DNA from: Conoideocrella luteorostrata
Lineage: Eukaryota; Ascomycota; Sordariomycetes; Hypocreales; Clavicipitaceae
Length of the DNA stretch: 51,071 bases
Assembly: GCA_032433595.1 (NCBI GenBank)
Contig: JASWJB010000320.1
Span: forward strand, 1 to 51,071
Reading direction: 5' to 3'
The translations under genes and the position numbers were made by a program. The first letter of the stretch is position 1; the number at the start of each line of letters is the position of its first letter. Below the pieces are notes generated by a model that saw only the letters and a list, made by a program, of their open reading frames with translations, was not told the origin of the DNA and did not search any database. This document shows, piece by piece, positions 20,144 to 31,170 of the stretch.

Positions 20144-22234
20144 CTACCCTTCGAATACGTCGTGCTGCAGCTCAATTCCATAATCCTGTGCCATGCCCCT
20201 CATTCTCCTCTCCATCTCGTCCTCCATTCCACCCCCGAAGCCTAGCCATTGCCTCACTTTGAAGAAGTAAAATGCTACGTCTGTCGCCGACATAACTGCC
20301 TTGAAGAGCACATGTCTCCAGGCATTCGTCATTCTCTGACCCAAAGGTAAATTTTTGTCCTGGAAGAGACTCCTGCTCGCCCACTCGCCCATCATTTTCA
20401 CTCTGTTCACGGGAGATCCCAGATACTGATTATTGCCCTGGACGATTCGCATGTTTCTTCCGATAAAGATGAGTTCCTTGGGCCATTTCTCCTCGTCGGC
20501 CAGCATATCTCGCATACTCTTCTTCATAAGCCTTTGCATGGCGTAGTGTCGCTCCTCGGGTGTCTTGCCCTCCAGTTCTTTCTTGAGCTTCTCCTGCATC
20601 GATGCGCCTTCTCCTCCTTCGTATGGACGCATGAGGGTAGCGCTGGCAAAGAAGTCAGCCCCCTTGATGCCCCATTCCGCGGTGATGCGGGAGATGGTCT
20701 TGTTATCCAACGTCATGAGTGCTTTCCAGAAGGCGCCATATTGGTGGCGGAATTCGGGGGACATATACACGTAGAGGCCGTGGTCGATGAGGACGAGTTC
20801 CGCACGACCGTTGGGAAGACGTCGAATGAAGATGTTGCCTGGGTGAGGATCGCAGTGAACCACGCCCCATTTGAAGATTTGTGCAGAGAAGAGGTCAATC
20901 ATTGTGGTCATGACTTCTTTAGCAGACAGTCCGAGACCGCCACGACCACGGACGCCTTTCCATTCTTGGCGCTCGGGTTTAATCTTCTCGTGGTAAGGTT
21001 GTGTCCATAACTCTCGTCGTGCTCTGTTCATATCGATTGGTGGCAGCGGGGACTTGGCACCAGGGGAGCCTTCGCCGTAACCGCCAAGCCAGCTAGATGT
21101 CAGGGCTTTCTTGTCCCAGAGGCGTACGCCTTCGATCCACTCCGTCGTGAGAACTCGCTTAGTACTGAGATCAGAGTATACCACCGGGACGTAGACGCGT
21201 CCCTTCAAGCTCTTTTCCGAGTTGACCAGATTTCTCATGGTTTCTGAATTCTTGGCTTCGTTTAAGAAATCCGTCTCTAATTCCAACCGCTCCGTGATGA
21301 AGGGGACAAGCGAGTAAAGGGGAATATCAAAAAATTTCGAATAAATCCATGTAACAGTTCTATTTTGAGAGTGGGGCAGTCAGCATTCTGTCGCTCAGAT
21401 AGGTATGTAGCAGGATCAGGTTCCTCGTACTTACCGAAAAGCCCACAAGTCCCAGGCAATCTGCTTAGCAATCTCCCTCTTCTGGATCTTGATAGCCACC
21501 TCACTGCCATCTGGAAGTCTAGCCCAATGAACCTGAGCGACACTAGCACTCGCTCTCGCTTTGCGTTCCATCACGCCCAGGCCCTCTTTGCCTGTGAAGC
21601 TCACGCCAAATACCTCCTCCACGCTCTTGCCGAAATCCCGACGAATGACCGCTTCGACGTCCTTCCAGTCATCCTGTGGTGCATCGTCGAACATCCTGCT
21701 AAACATCTTTTGAAACTCGGGAGGTAGAACAGCGCTTTGCATAGCAATCGCCTGTCCTATCTTGAGATATAGTCCTCCATTAGCGCGGAGCAAGTCGAAT
21801 AGTCGCTCTGCATTTCGAGTGTGAAGCTCTGGAACGGATCCAGCCGTAATCGGCTCGGGGCGAAAGTTCAGCTTGTAGTCCAAAGCAACGAGGAGTGTTG
21901 TCGCGAATGTGCGCGTGGTCCTGGCGAAGCCGGAGGCGTATATTTGGCGGTCAGCAACGTAGACAGTGCCACCCGTGACCAGTGCCACAGCCAGCCAGCG
22001 TGTCCATTTTCTCCCTCTCCTGTATTGCTTTGCTGCTTTTGGAGCCCCTAGCTCTTCTGGCGACGGCGGGCGAAGCGGTTGGAAGGCACCGGAGCTCTGG
22101 ATGTTCCTGTGGCAAGGCGAGGCGGGAAACCGAGTGCCGGCGACGTCATTGCGAAGTGCTGTGCGGCGCACGCGACAAGCTCCAAACGGCGAGCGAGCAA
22201 CCCTCGACACGTCGAATGCACCGCGGCGAAGCAT
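20144..22234 (-). CDS. MCP2: ABC1/UbiB atypical kinase, Mcp2/Cqd2 (ADCK1)-like
   Basis: Two exons (22234-21435, 21359-20144) encode 671 residues; the 75-nt intron is GTAAGT...TAG. An in-frame ATG at 22372 would add 46 residues. The N terminus is Arg-rich and acid-poor, as expected of a mitochondrial presequence, followed by a hydrophobic segment near residues 80-96. UbiB hallmarks follow: KxGQ as KIGQ (158-161), the Ala-rich loop ARASASVAQVH (227-236) replacing a Gly-rich loop, AIKIQ with K249, the catalytic HCDPHPGN (D437, N442) and DHG (D459). Members in yeast are Coq8, Cqd1 and Cqd2/Mcp2. The full-length pattern (ERLELETDF, LIDHGLYV) fits the Mcp2/ADCK1 branch, an inner-membrane protein influencing coenzyme Q distribution and lipid homeostasis. 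Family is certain; the branch is probable. Confidence 0.9.
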
Positions 22235-24787
22235 GCTGACTGTTGCGTCTCCTGTCCAGCCTTGTCGCAGGCGGTAGATCAGCTCTTGGTCAGCATCTGG
22301 GTGATGCACAGTTAGAGAAGACAAGACTGATATCTTATGAAGAAAGTTCGGTGGACTCTTTTCGGGGCGCACCAGACTAGTCAGCTCAGTCCACCTGGCT
22401 CGATTGAAATCACCGAGCGAGCTTATATCCGGGTCCGGTCGGCGTTTTCAAGCGAGACAGCGGACATCTCGAATGTCCGCCGCAGTAAGCTTACAATCCA
22501 GAATGTTATGCATTTTGGACTGTAGGGGATCCTCTGATGCTCTATTGTTATGATGTTCAATCAGAAGATCAGCCCTGTCACCAGACACCTGTGGTGGACT
22601 ATCGCGTTACGATGAGCACTAGCTTCGAGCAGGTCTAGCTGTGTGCAATGGCATGCAACTCTTTCAAACTCCATGCAGATGCACCTTACCTCCATGCAGA
22701 AACAACACATTCATACGAGGAGATATCACAATCCGGCATGGGCGTTGTTGATATGGAGCACCAAGCAACATCAAGTTATCACACAGCCTCCTTTTCGTGT
22801 ATCCGACGTTGTCGAACTTGCTCCAGGGTAGGTATTTTGAAATATCATCTCACAGCTGAGGTAAATAAATGTCCGACCCCCTTCCCAAAACGCACCCGGA
22901 ACACTTCTGACATCCTCAAGGAGTATTTTGTCACGTCCTGCGATAGGATTACTACATATAAGCATCATTAGTATCTGCCCAAATGGCAGGGTAGGTGCAC
23001 ATGATGGGCAACAACACGCTGGCCGGCATCAATTGGGTTTCCGTGAATATTCACCGTTGTACCGAAATTCTCCAATAGACCAACCATTATGCGCAATTTT
23101 ACCGTGATATGAAATCTAGTCCCAAAGCTCCTATACCAACTCCGCATTATATACTCCGTTTAGCAATATGTCAGTTCGCTAAGACGTGCCCAGAGTAACA
23201 GTTCCGGGTGGCCGCCCCTCTTTGCCTGTATGACCATTGTACGGAGTACTGATAAGATCCATCGCGGGTTGATCTTTCGTTTGGTTTACATTTGATAATG
23301 CCAGAGTCTTTGTGTGCCTACTGTACTGCGTACTGCCCACTTGCGCATAATTATTGGCTGGTTAGCTGAACAGTGCAGTATTGGCATTTCAACCAAGCAG
23401 GACAAAGCACGACAGTGCAGGAGAGGGAGATTGGCTCAGAACCCTGGCCCTGGCTGTCGCAGACTTGGACCGAGCCGCTGGTCGATGTGGCTCCGTCAAT
23501 TTCAGGCTTCATGCATCGACTGATCTCTTCCGCGTTCCCTTCTTGTGCCCTGCCACCATGCCATTGCTGGTAAGTGGCACGAATTGTGCGTGTTGATATT
23601 ATCACATCCGTCTGGCACGGAGCGCACAAGGAACACACAGCACAAATATAAATCTTAAAATAATACGGCATGATAACTCTCGGAGAAAATGGACACCATC
23701 CCCGTTCTAGCAGTACTCGAACCGTTCATTTGCCTGGGTGCCTTCTCAACTAGTCTAATGCATAGAAGAAGCCGGACTGGTTGTGAACCAGTCAAATCAG
23801 TAGGGAGAGTGAGAAAGAGAGGACTTGTAAGAGTGACGAATGTGCCCCGCATTCAATAGCGAGACGTAGACGGAGTAATATACCCCGTACAAAACGGACC
23901 AGACCATCAAACAGCGACTGACTCTGCGGACGCCCCTTCCAGTTCTTGATGGCGATTTTCTGCTTGTGACTGGAAGAGAGTCATTGGAAATCTCCTCCTC
24001 TACCAAAAACCAGACGTGATTCGTTGGCTCGCAAGTCAAGAAGAATACTGCTTTACGGAGTAATACTCTCTCGTAAATTGGTTTATGTATACGGAGCACC
24101 CCGTACGTTCGGAGGACTACTCCGTAATCCGCTCAATTCTTCTGTTACCTTGACCTGCAATGGACCAGGGTTAATCTGTACAACATGGCTCCCATGCTCC
24201 ATCTCGACACTAGGCCCCAGGTTCTTTTTGATCCCAACAGCCAGACCTGTTTCGGAATAAAGCTTACAAGCACTACGCATGCAGTCGAGATGATGGCTGA
24301 CTACTCCGTAGTTAGTCCTCAAATTGCCATGGACGAACATGAGAGAAAAAATAGCACAGAGGTTCAACAGCTTCTGGAAATGGCAAGCTGCGTGACGCCA
24401 CGTCCATGTTCGAGGCTTTTGGCTTTTTGGGGAACCTTTGTGCGCCGAGCCAACGGCCTCTCGGCTCCCATCTCCTCGCCCAACACAATCGTCATGACAG
24501 ACAACAGCGGCTGGTAATGAAGCCTGGCCGTGCTTGACCACATCAGCCTGTGGACGGTACCGGGCCGGCGTTTCCTATCTTGAACAAAGGCATCCGTTGG
24601 GGAGCAAGTCGACGTGGGGGAATTGATCTAGGGCAGCGTTATCCAGCACCCTCTTGCGTTGAACCAGCACCCTCTTTTGTGGGGGATATTAATTGGGCTA
24701 CTATATAAGACGCCTCCCAAGTCCACAAAGTCTTCCACTAACAGGAGCCTGAATTTACACAGCAGTACTCAGTATATATTCAGCGCG

Positions 24788-24810
24788 TACTCCGTACAGA
24801 GTACTCCGTA
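24788..24810. repeat. Two direct copies of TACTCCGTA 14 bp apart
   Basis: Exact TACTCCGTA at 24788-24796 and again at 24802-24810, both in the same orientation. Confidence 0.85.
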
Positions 24811-24904
24811 GTCAGCGCATACAGCGCACAATAGCTTGCAATACAGCGTGTGCTAGCTAGATACAAGCCTCAAAAGAGAATTACACATAATAAAGTGATT
24901 AAAT

Positions 24905-24966
24905 AAAAAAAAAGGGGGGGGGGGAAGGGGAAGGGAAAATTATGGAGTAAATATATATATATATAT
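24905..24966. repeat. A-run, G-run and AT dinucleotide tract
   Basis: Nine A residues are followed by eleven G residues and GGGAA-like repeats. An (AT)n tract follows at about 24951-24966. Low complexity only. Confidence 0.75.
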
Positions 24967-25268
24967 AAACCGCTTGCATAAGGTTATAACGCAAAATATT
25001 CTGTTAGCGGGGTACAAAACGGGGTGCTGGGCAAGCTCAAGAGGGGTGCTGCACAACGCTTCCCTTGATCTGGATGGTCTCTGTGCAGCTACAACAATGC
25101 CATGCATGCGCGATTTGGACAACGTTGTGTCAAAGGTGCGCTTGGCATCTGGCCTACGTTCGTCAATTCGCATCATGTCTCGACGGCCGTCGTGGCCCGA
25201 TCAAGGTGAAGACGCCGATAAATATGACTGGACCTCCCTCGAAGCAAGATTCAAAAGCGACTTCAGTG

Positions 25269-25284
25269 TACGGAGTACTCCGTA
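25269..25284. repeat. Perfect 16-bp palindrome TACGGAGTACTCCGTA
   Basis: Third perfect copy in the window, identical to those at 16755 and 19318. Confidence 0.9.
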
Positions 25285-25797
25285 GCTAGTAGCCAATACC
25301 GTTCAGTACCAGTTATGTAGATCAGGAGGATGTACATACGCAGTGGCGCTACTATTTAGTAGTTAGTTATGTAGCCGAGCTAATTCCAGACAACTTGCCT
25401 CTCTGACAACATTGAGTGACTGGTGGGTTCAAGTGGAGACCCCCAGGCTGCCGACTACTGTACATGCGTCGCGCCAAACAGGACCGTTGCTGCAGCTTGG
25501 CGTCGCTTGATGTTCTGCAGCTATGCAGTTCCGCAACACCACTAGTTACTATACGCACCTAGGTGGTTCAGCATACGGAGTACCGTACTACTTCCATTCT
25601 TAGCGTACTACAGTAATGTAATCCATTCTACCAACTGCTGCTGACGCTGCCTCGTCTGCTCGCTCTTGTTGTTGGAATGCCCTAGAATGAATGACGAATA
25701 CTAGTATTCGATGTTCCCACCAGGGGCCAAAACCTGGAACAGTGGATTAGCATGCCGAGTGGACAGAGGCTGAGTGAGAGTTTGAGAGGAGATAGGG

Positions 25798-25813
25798 TAC
25801 GGAGTACGGAGTA
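25798..25813. repeat. Tandem TACGGAG units sharing TA
   Basis: TACGGAGTACGGAGTA: two exact 9-mers in direct orientation with a 7-bp period and a shared TA. Similar direct tandems occur at 40190-40205 (opposite strand) and in part at 15806-15819. Confidence 0.9.
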
Positions 25814-26950
25814 CTTATCGTCGTAGTAAGTTGCTGGTAAATTGGCAACTGGGGCAACGGGGCTTACTTTGTCCATCCGCCCGTCCTTTCAATTGTGCCA
25901 CTACTGCAACTGGTCCTTTGCAAATCAGCCAGATCCCTGCGATCAGTTGATGCGCCCCCTGCTAGGGTGTTAGTTGGCGGCCGTGAGGGCCAAAAAATGC
26001 CAACAACGTGCTGATAGGCCAATTGACTGGGGGGTGCCTGTGAGATGATGGTGCACTAGCAGGGCAGATACAGTGGGCTCCGGCATGGCCCCCCTCCAAT
26101 TCTCCAACCTGCCCGTTTGCCCATTTTCCACTGGCTCTGCGACCATTCCATGAATCCATCCGCACAATCCACACATCCGTTCATTGCGTGTTTGACGGAT
26201 CCTAGTACGACCACACCTTGAGACACAGACGGCCCTGGCTACTGTGCCGCAGCGGTTTGGTGTTCCGGGCGCAGGACCTTTGCACGCAGGACGGAGTACT
26301 GTGCCACCAACTACTGAACTATTACTCCGTATTGTATGTAGTACGCGGAAGCTATTGTTATGCCCAGAAGGGACTAGTAGCCCTGTCCGGCGGCGAGCAG
26401 CGGGCAACCAGCAGGCGTCTCTGCGTCGCCGCCTTGTCCTGTCTTAGGCTCGGGCTCGGGCTTGGGCCTGGGCTTAGGTGCCTGTGGGTGCTTTCCGCGA
26501 CATCACTCGACAGCACAATCCCTCCAGGTCGTCTCTGCGCCATCGACGACGGCTCCGTACTTCGAAACTTCACAACGTCGTCCGTCACCCGCGACATCTT
26601 TTGAAAGCCGTCGACTCAAGGTGGGCGCCGTCGAGATTCGTTGTTTGGTGAAAAGGCGTCCTAGAACCGACTACCTCCCATTCGCTGTTTTGCTCGCTTG
26701 CCCGCTTCGCCAGCATATCGACGTGACGCTCTCTATCGCTGCTGGTTTCTGCCGAGAGACTAATAGACTCAACTTCGACTCTCGACATCATTGGTACTAT
26801 ATAACATCGAAATCGATATTTTCATTCTTTTCCAATCCGGGCGAGAACCATACTCTCTCTTTCTTTTTTTCTCTCTTCCCCATCACTTTCCCATGGCTGG
26901 CGAAAGCGCTGTCGAGTTTTAACTGTCCGGCGCTGTTGACGACTTCCCTC

Positions 26951-26956
26951 GCCAAG
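26951..26956 (+). promoter_or_regulatory. GCCAAG, possible PacC site upstream of palI
   Basis: GCCAAG matches the PacC consensus GCCARG and lies 81 bp before the palI ATG, probably within the leader. A hexamer is expected often by chance, so this is weak. Confidence 0.2.
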
Positions 26957-27036
26957 AACAGTCTGCTTCGACTCCAACCACGAAACGCCAACTTCGATAA
27001 TTCTCCGTTCCGTTTGCGCAGCCTGCTGTCGTCACC

Positions 27037-29250
27037 ATGCTGCGACCAGCAACGCCGTTGTCGGCGCTGCTGTTTGCAGCCTTTGTTCTACTACTCCTAT
27101 CAGTCATTTCGATCCCCGTCACCAAGTTTGTTCCTTTGGGGGAAAACAAAGATGTCAAGTACGGTGTGTTTGGTTATTGTCAAGGTGACAAGTGCAGCAA
27201 GATTGGTTTAGGATATCCGTCAGGTAGGTCTGATGGCTTGCTGCCATGATTTTCGGAGCTTTTATTTTCGTCACAGGCAACCAATGCTGACAAATTGTTG
27301 AACCTCTGGTTCTTTAGGTGGAATTTTGAATGATGAGACCCAACAGTTCGATTTGCCCAGCTCGGTTCGGCATACCTTGTCTGCCATTCTCGTTATTCAT
27401 CCTGTGGCGGCATTCCTTACGCTCGTCATGTTCTGTCTCGCTGCTGCTGCTCACATGCACAGTTCATCGCATTCTGCGAGATATCTTCTTGTGCTTTTCA
27501 TCTTCACTCTCCTGACCTTTGTCGTCTGCCTCGTTGCTTTTGTGGTTGACGTGCTGCTCTTCATTCCTCATTTAGCATGGGGCACGTACATGGTTCTGGC
27601 TTCGACTATCATTCTTGCCATCTGTGCCGTTGTGTCTTGTGCTATGCGACGTACTATTGTTGGGAGAAAGGCTCGCCAGAAGCGCATTGCGGAAAACGCC
27701 GAGATGAGTGGTGAAAATTACTATAACAGGGAAGGGCAGATGAAGCCGTCACCGGTGATTGCCAGCCAGCCCGCTTTCCCCTTCGTCAGCGGAGGGAACT
27801 CTGGAGGAGGCGACCATCTCCCCGCGTTTGCGACATTTGAAAGTCAACAGAAAGAAGATCAAGTTAGTGATGAGAGAAATTCCCTGATTCAACGAAGCCC
27901 TGTTGAGAAGCCCAACGAGATGGCGAATATGGGCGATGCTGCCAGTTTAGCTGCTTCCAGGAGATCACAGTCTCGGGATCGCTACGGAAACCCTTTGAAC
28001 GCCCCCCCTGATGCATATGGACCCCAACCTTACGGAAGAGGACGTGGAGGTGGCCAACGCGGCGGCCGCGGCGGCCCCAATGGGCGCGGCGGATTCGATG
28101 CGTATGGCGTGGCAGGTCGAGGACGAGGGAGCGGAAGAGGAAATTATGGTCCACCAGGAAGAGGAGGACCTCGCGGACGAGCTGGCTACGGTCCTCCTCC
28201 GCGTGGGGCGTATGGGCCCGGAGGGATGAGAGGAGGACGTGGACCGCCTCCAGTTGCTGGCTACGGGAACATGGGTCCAGGACAATATGACCGTCGGCCC
28301 TCTGCCGAAGAGTTCGCTCCATATGGACAGCCTCAAGCATCACAGACGTCGTTGGACAGGGGGTGGAACGGAAGCATCAATGGCTCGGCATCGGGGAATC
28401 ACGATCTACCCCGTGCAGAGTCGCCTCCACCGCTACCCGGCCATGCCATGACGGGAACACAAGCCATCGAAATGGACGGTGGTCCTCTTGGCCCGCCCAA
28501 CGCTTTTGGCCACCACAATCAACTGCGAGATAGCGATGTGGATGTGGCCGGGATGGTTGGTTTGCAACAGAATCGCGCCGTCGCTGGAGGTGGCCGGGAC
28601 ACGTTCATGAGCGAAGGAAGCAAGTATAGTCAAGATGAGTATGTCTCCACTCAAAACCCTTCTTCTACCAAAATTACGACACGTTGATATGTATGCTGAT
28701 ATTTAATAGACAATATGTCCCACCCCGAGCTGCGTGGAACCAAGGTTCAGGAAGAAATTCACCGCGCGCCGCATCTCCAGCGCATCCATATAGACCTACT
28801 CCTGAGCGCGCTGGCCAGAATATACCTGCCGCCAGGACAGGGTCTCGTGGCGATTACTACGAAGACACCGACCCTAGATTCGATGGAACGCCGCCCCAAA
28901 CTGCCCAAGGAGGACAAATGCAGCATCAGCATCTGCACCCGGCTCATGCTGAGGCCGAGTACGAGGATGTTCATGCCTCGATTGGTGGATCGCGCAGTCC
29001 TGCCGAGTCAGAACGCTCCAACTTCACATCCATCTCTCAACGAGGAGTTAATCCACGGTGGGAGCCTCACCCTCCAATGCCAAACCAAGGGCCCCCGCTC
29101 CGTCGGCCAGTACAACAGAAGCAACAAAGACAGGAGGTGCTGTTGAACAACAACCCTGATTTTCAACTCCCAGGTTCACGAGGACAAGTTCCCAATCGTA
29201 GTGGTCCTGGAATGATACCCGGCAGCGCTTATCCTACTGGAGCAATTTAA
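27037..29250 (+). CDS. palI: pH-response regulator PalI/Rim9
   Basis: Three exons (27037-27223, 27318-28638, 28710-29250) encode 682 residues. Introns are 94 nt (GTAGGT...TAG) and 71 nt (GTATGT...TAG). Residues 8-29 form the first membrane helix or signal anchor (LSALLFAAFVLLLLSVISIP). Three more helices lie near 83-107, 116-140 and 146-168. The extracellular loop GVFGYCQGDKCSKIGLGY has the paired cysteines of the Sur7/PalI family. The long cytosolic tail is disordered, with an Arg-Gly-rich block (about 298-377) and Pro/Gln-rich stretches. PalI/Rim9 helps place the arrestin-PalH sensor at the plasma membrane in the ambient-pH (PacC/Rim101) pathway. The 4-helix head with a long divergent tail matches filamentous PalI rather than the short yeast Rim9. 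The start follows a long pyrimidine-rich leader. Identification is strong. Confidence 0.93.
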
Positions 29251-31170
29251 TAACCCGATATTACGGAAGTGTCAACGACGGCAGTCGAATGACCCCCCCA
29301 TCCTTACCTGTAGATAATGATATCCGAGAATTTATATAATCAATTCGGCACAGCCCGGCATATCCAAAGGACCTTGGAAGCGCCCGAGCATCGCAGAGCA
29401 GACGGTTTCCCGACTTTACCGCTTAATATATCAGCAACCTACAACATCCTGGTGCTTGAGGTTAATTTCAGTCCCTGCGACTTTTATTTTTCATACGATC
29501 CTTCCCACCGTCGATTCTGCCTTATAAGGGATACATACCGGCATCTAGACTTCCGATGGCGACTTCAAGGACCCGTTTTGGCTGGCTGGGCTTCTATAAA
29601 GTGTTTCATATATGGTCATTACAAATGAAAATATGCACAGAAACGAACGACCCAGTCTGGACATAGCGGCGTTCCTTATTTTTATTTTATTTTATTTATG
29701 GAAATGTTATGTAAGGTGCAACCTTGTTCTTGTCCTGATAGCTCAAGAGCCAGACGCATCCGATTGTCGCATCACAGCGCATGCGCAACAACTCTTTTTG
29801 CATACTCGTTTTACTTGTTGTCGATTTGTGGCTCGGCTTGGAGAAGAGGGGTTATGTTGCAAAGTCGAACGAGATAGTTCTCAGGCTACATGTACAAGTG
29901 AACCCTGCTGACTTTGGCTTTAATTCTGCAGACCATCGGCAGCTGTGTTTTGGTAGAGCTTGCACTCATTCGCGGCAGCTCTGTGTTGTGATTGGGAGCT
30001 GGGTGACGGAGAAGAGGGGCGGCATGCTGTATGCAAAGGCTAAATACACGTATGGTGAATACAGCGCGTGAATGACAAAAAGCTTTGATTGTGGTCGTGT
30101 TCTTTTAGGTTTTGGTCCTTGAGGAGGGACGGCGCGTGTTAGTGGCCACATCCCGCATCGCATTACATCGTGTCACATTTCAATAAAGTCCCGTCCCATC
30201 CCATCGCGAACTGACTGACAGTGCAACGCTGCCCTTGCACCCACTGGTTAGCACTCGAACCCAGAGCTCGCCAAGTGCTCGCGGCTGGTCGATACTGCTG
30301 AACAGCCTTGACTGTCGGTTTCGCTCCATTTCGACCCTTTGTGCTTCCATCCACCTTGGACCTGCTTCTTTGTTCAGCTATTTCCATCTTATCTCACGAG
30401 TAGGGTTTTTTTTGGACTACATATCCATCTGCGTTTGAAGGCGGGACGTGCTGAACTTCTTGGCGTGGTTTGGACATGAAACTCCCTTTTTTTTGGAATT
30501 GCCCAATTTCTTGTGTTTTGCATTTTTAAAATTTCTGGTATGTGGATTTGATTTTCTCTGGTCGACACTGCCGCTCACGCGATTTTGGAGCGACTGAAGA
30601 CAGTTGCTCCTTCCCCCTCTGACTGTCAACGCTGACTGAAAGAGCTAAGACTGGCAGAGCCGATGGCAGCAGCCTGCAGCCTGCAGTTGTGCTGTCAGCT
30701 CTCTGCGCTCTGGAAACAGGAGATTCTTCTCTCCGTTCCACCTTCTTTGGGTCCAGACTTGGTTTCTACTGTGTGTGCCGCTGACCTCAAAATCCTGTCC
30801 ATGAGTGTCGTTATCTCGAGCCCACAGTCACTCCCAATTCCAGATGTTTATGCCCGCCCCCTGAGTTTCAATATCTGCCAGAGACGCTCGTTTGGATCTC
30901 TACGCCCTTCTTGGCCTTCAGGAGAAGATAATTTCCATACCACAGTTTACAACAGTTGAAACTCTTTTCCAAACCAGCTCCTTTGGAGACGATTAAGCGG
31001 AGCCCTTTTTTTTCTTCTTCTTTTAGAAACTCTTATTGCTTTCGTATCTAACTTGGACTTGCCTCCAGGTCTCTCTCTCCCTCTTTCACCCTGTTTCTCA
31101 CTATTAAAACGAAGGTACGAGGACTGACCTGTCCTTATTGGTACCTAGGTGCCGCATGCTCTGACCTTGC
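29251..31170. other. Intergenic region with pyrimidine-rich leader
   Basis: About 1.9 kb from the palI stop to the next gene. The right part (about 30950-31120) is T/C-rich and probably the promoter or leader of the following gene. No exact copy of the dispersed motif occurs here. No supported gene was found. Confidence 0.5.

Larger units (their letters stand above)
22235..27036. other. 4.8-kb gene-poor stretch with dense palindromic motif
   Basis: Between the divergent ABC1 kinase and palI. No conserved frame or exon chain was found. It has the densest cluster of the dispersed motif: exact copies at 23240, 24054, 24118, 24302, 24788, 24802, 25269, 25276, 25574, 25798, 25805 and 26323. An A/G homopolymer and AT-repeat tract lies at 24905-24966. 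The last 600 bp are pyrimidine-rich and are probably the palI promoter and leader. Confidence 0.55.

Noticed and set aside
23571..23582. CCACCATG followed by a short frame and a GTAAGT donor, hinting at a gene start
   Set aside because: I could not find a downstream exon chain continuing the frame with protein character.
23776..23792. ACTGGTT-GTG-AACCAGT inverted repeat, first taken for a tRNA arm
   Set aside because: No cloverleaf, A-box or B-box fits around it; kept only as an isolated hairpin.
26218..26604. 128-codon plus-strand frame upstream of palI
   Set aside because: Contains dispersed-motif copies and low-complexity GGGCTC-type repeats; overlaps other frames and has no domain. It is more likely palI promoter or leader.
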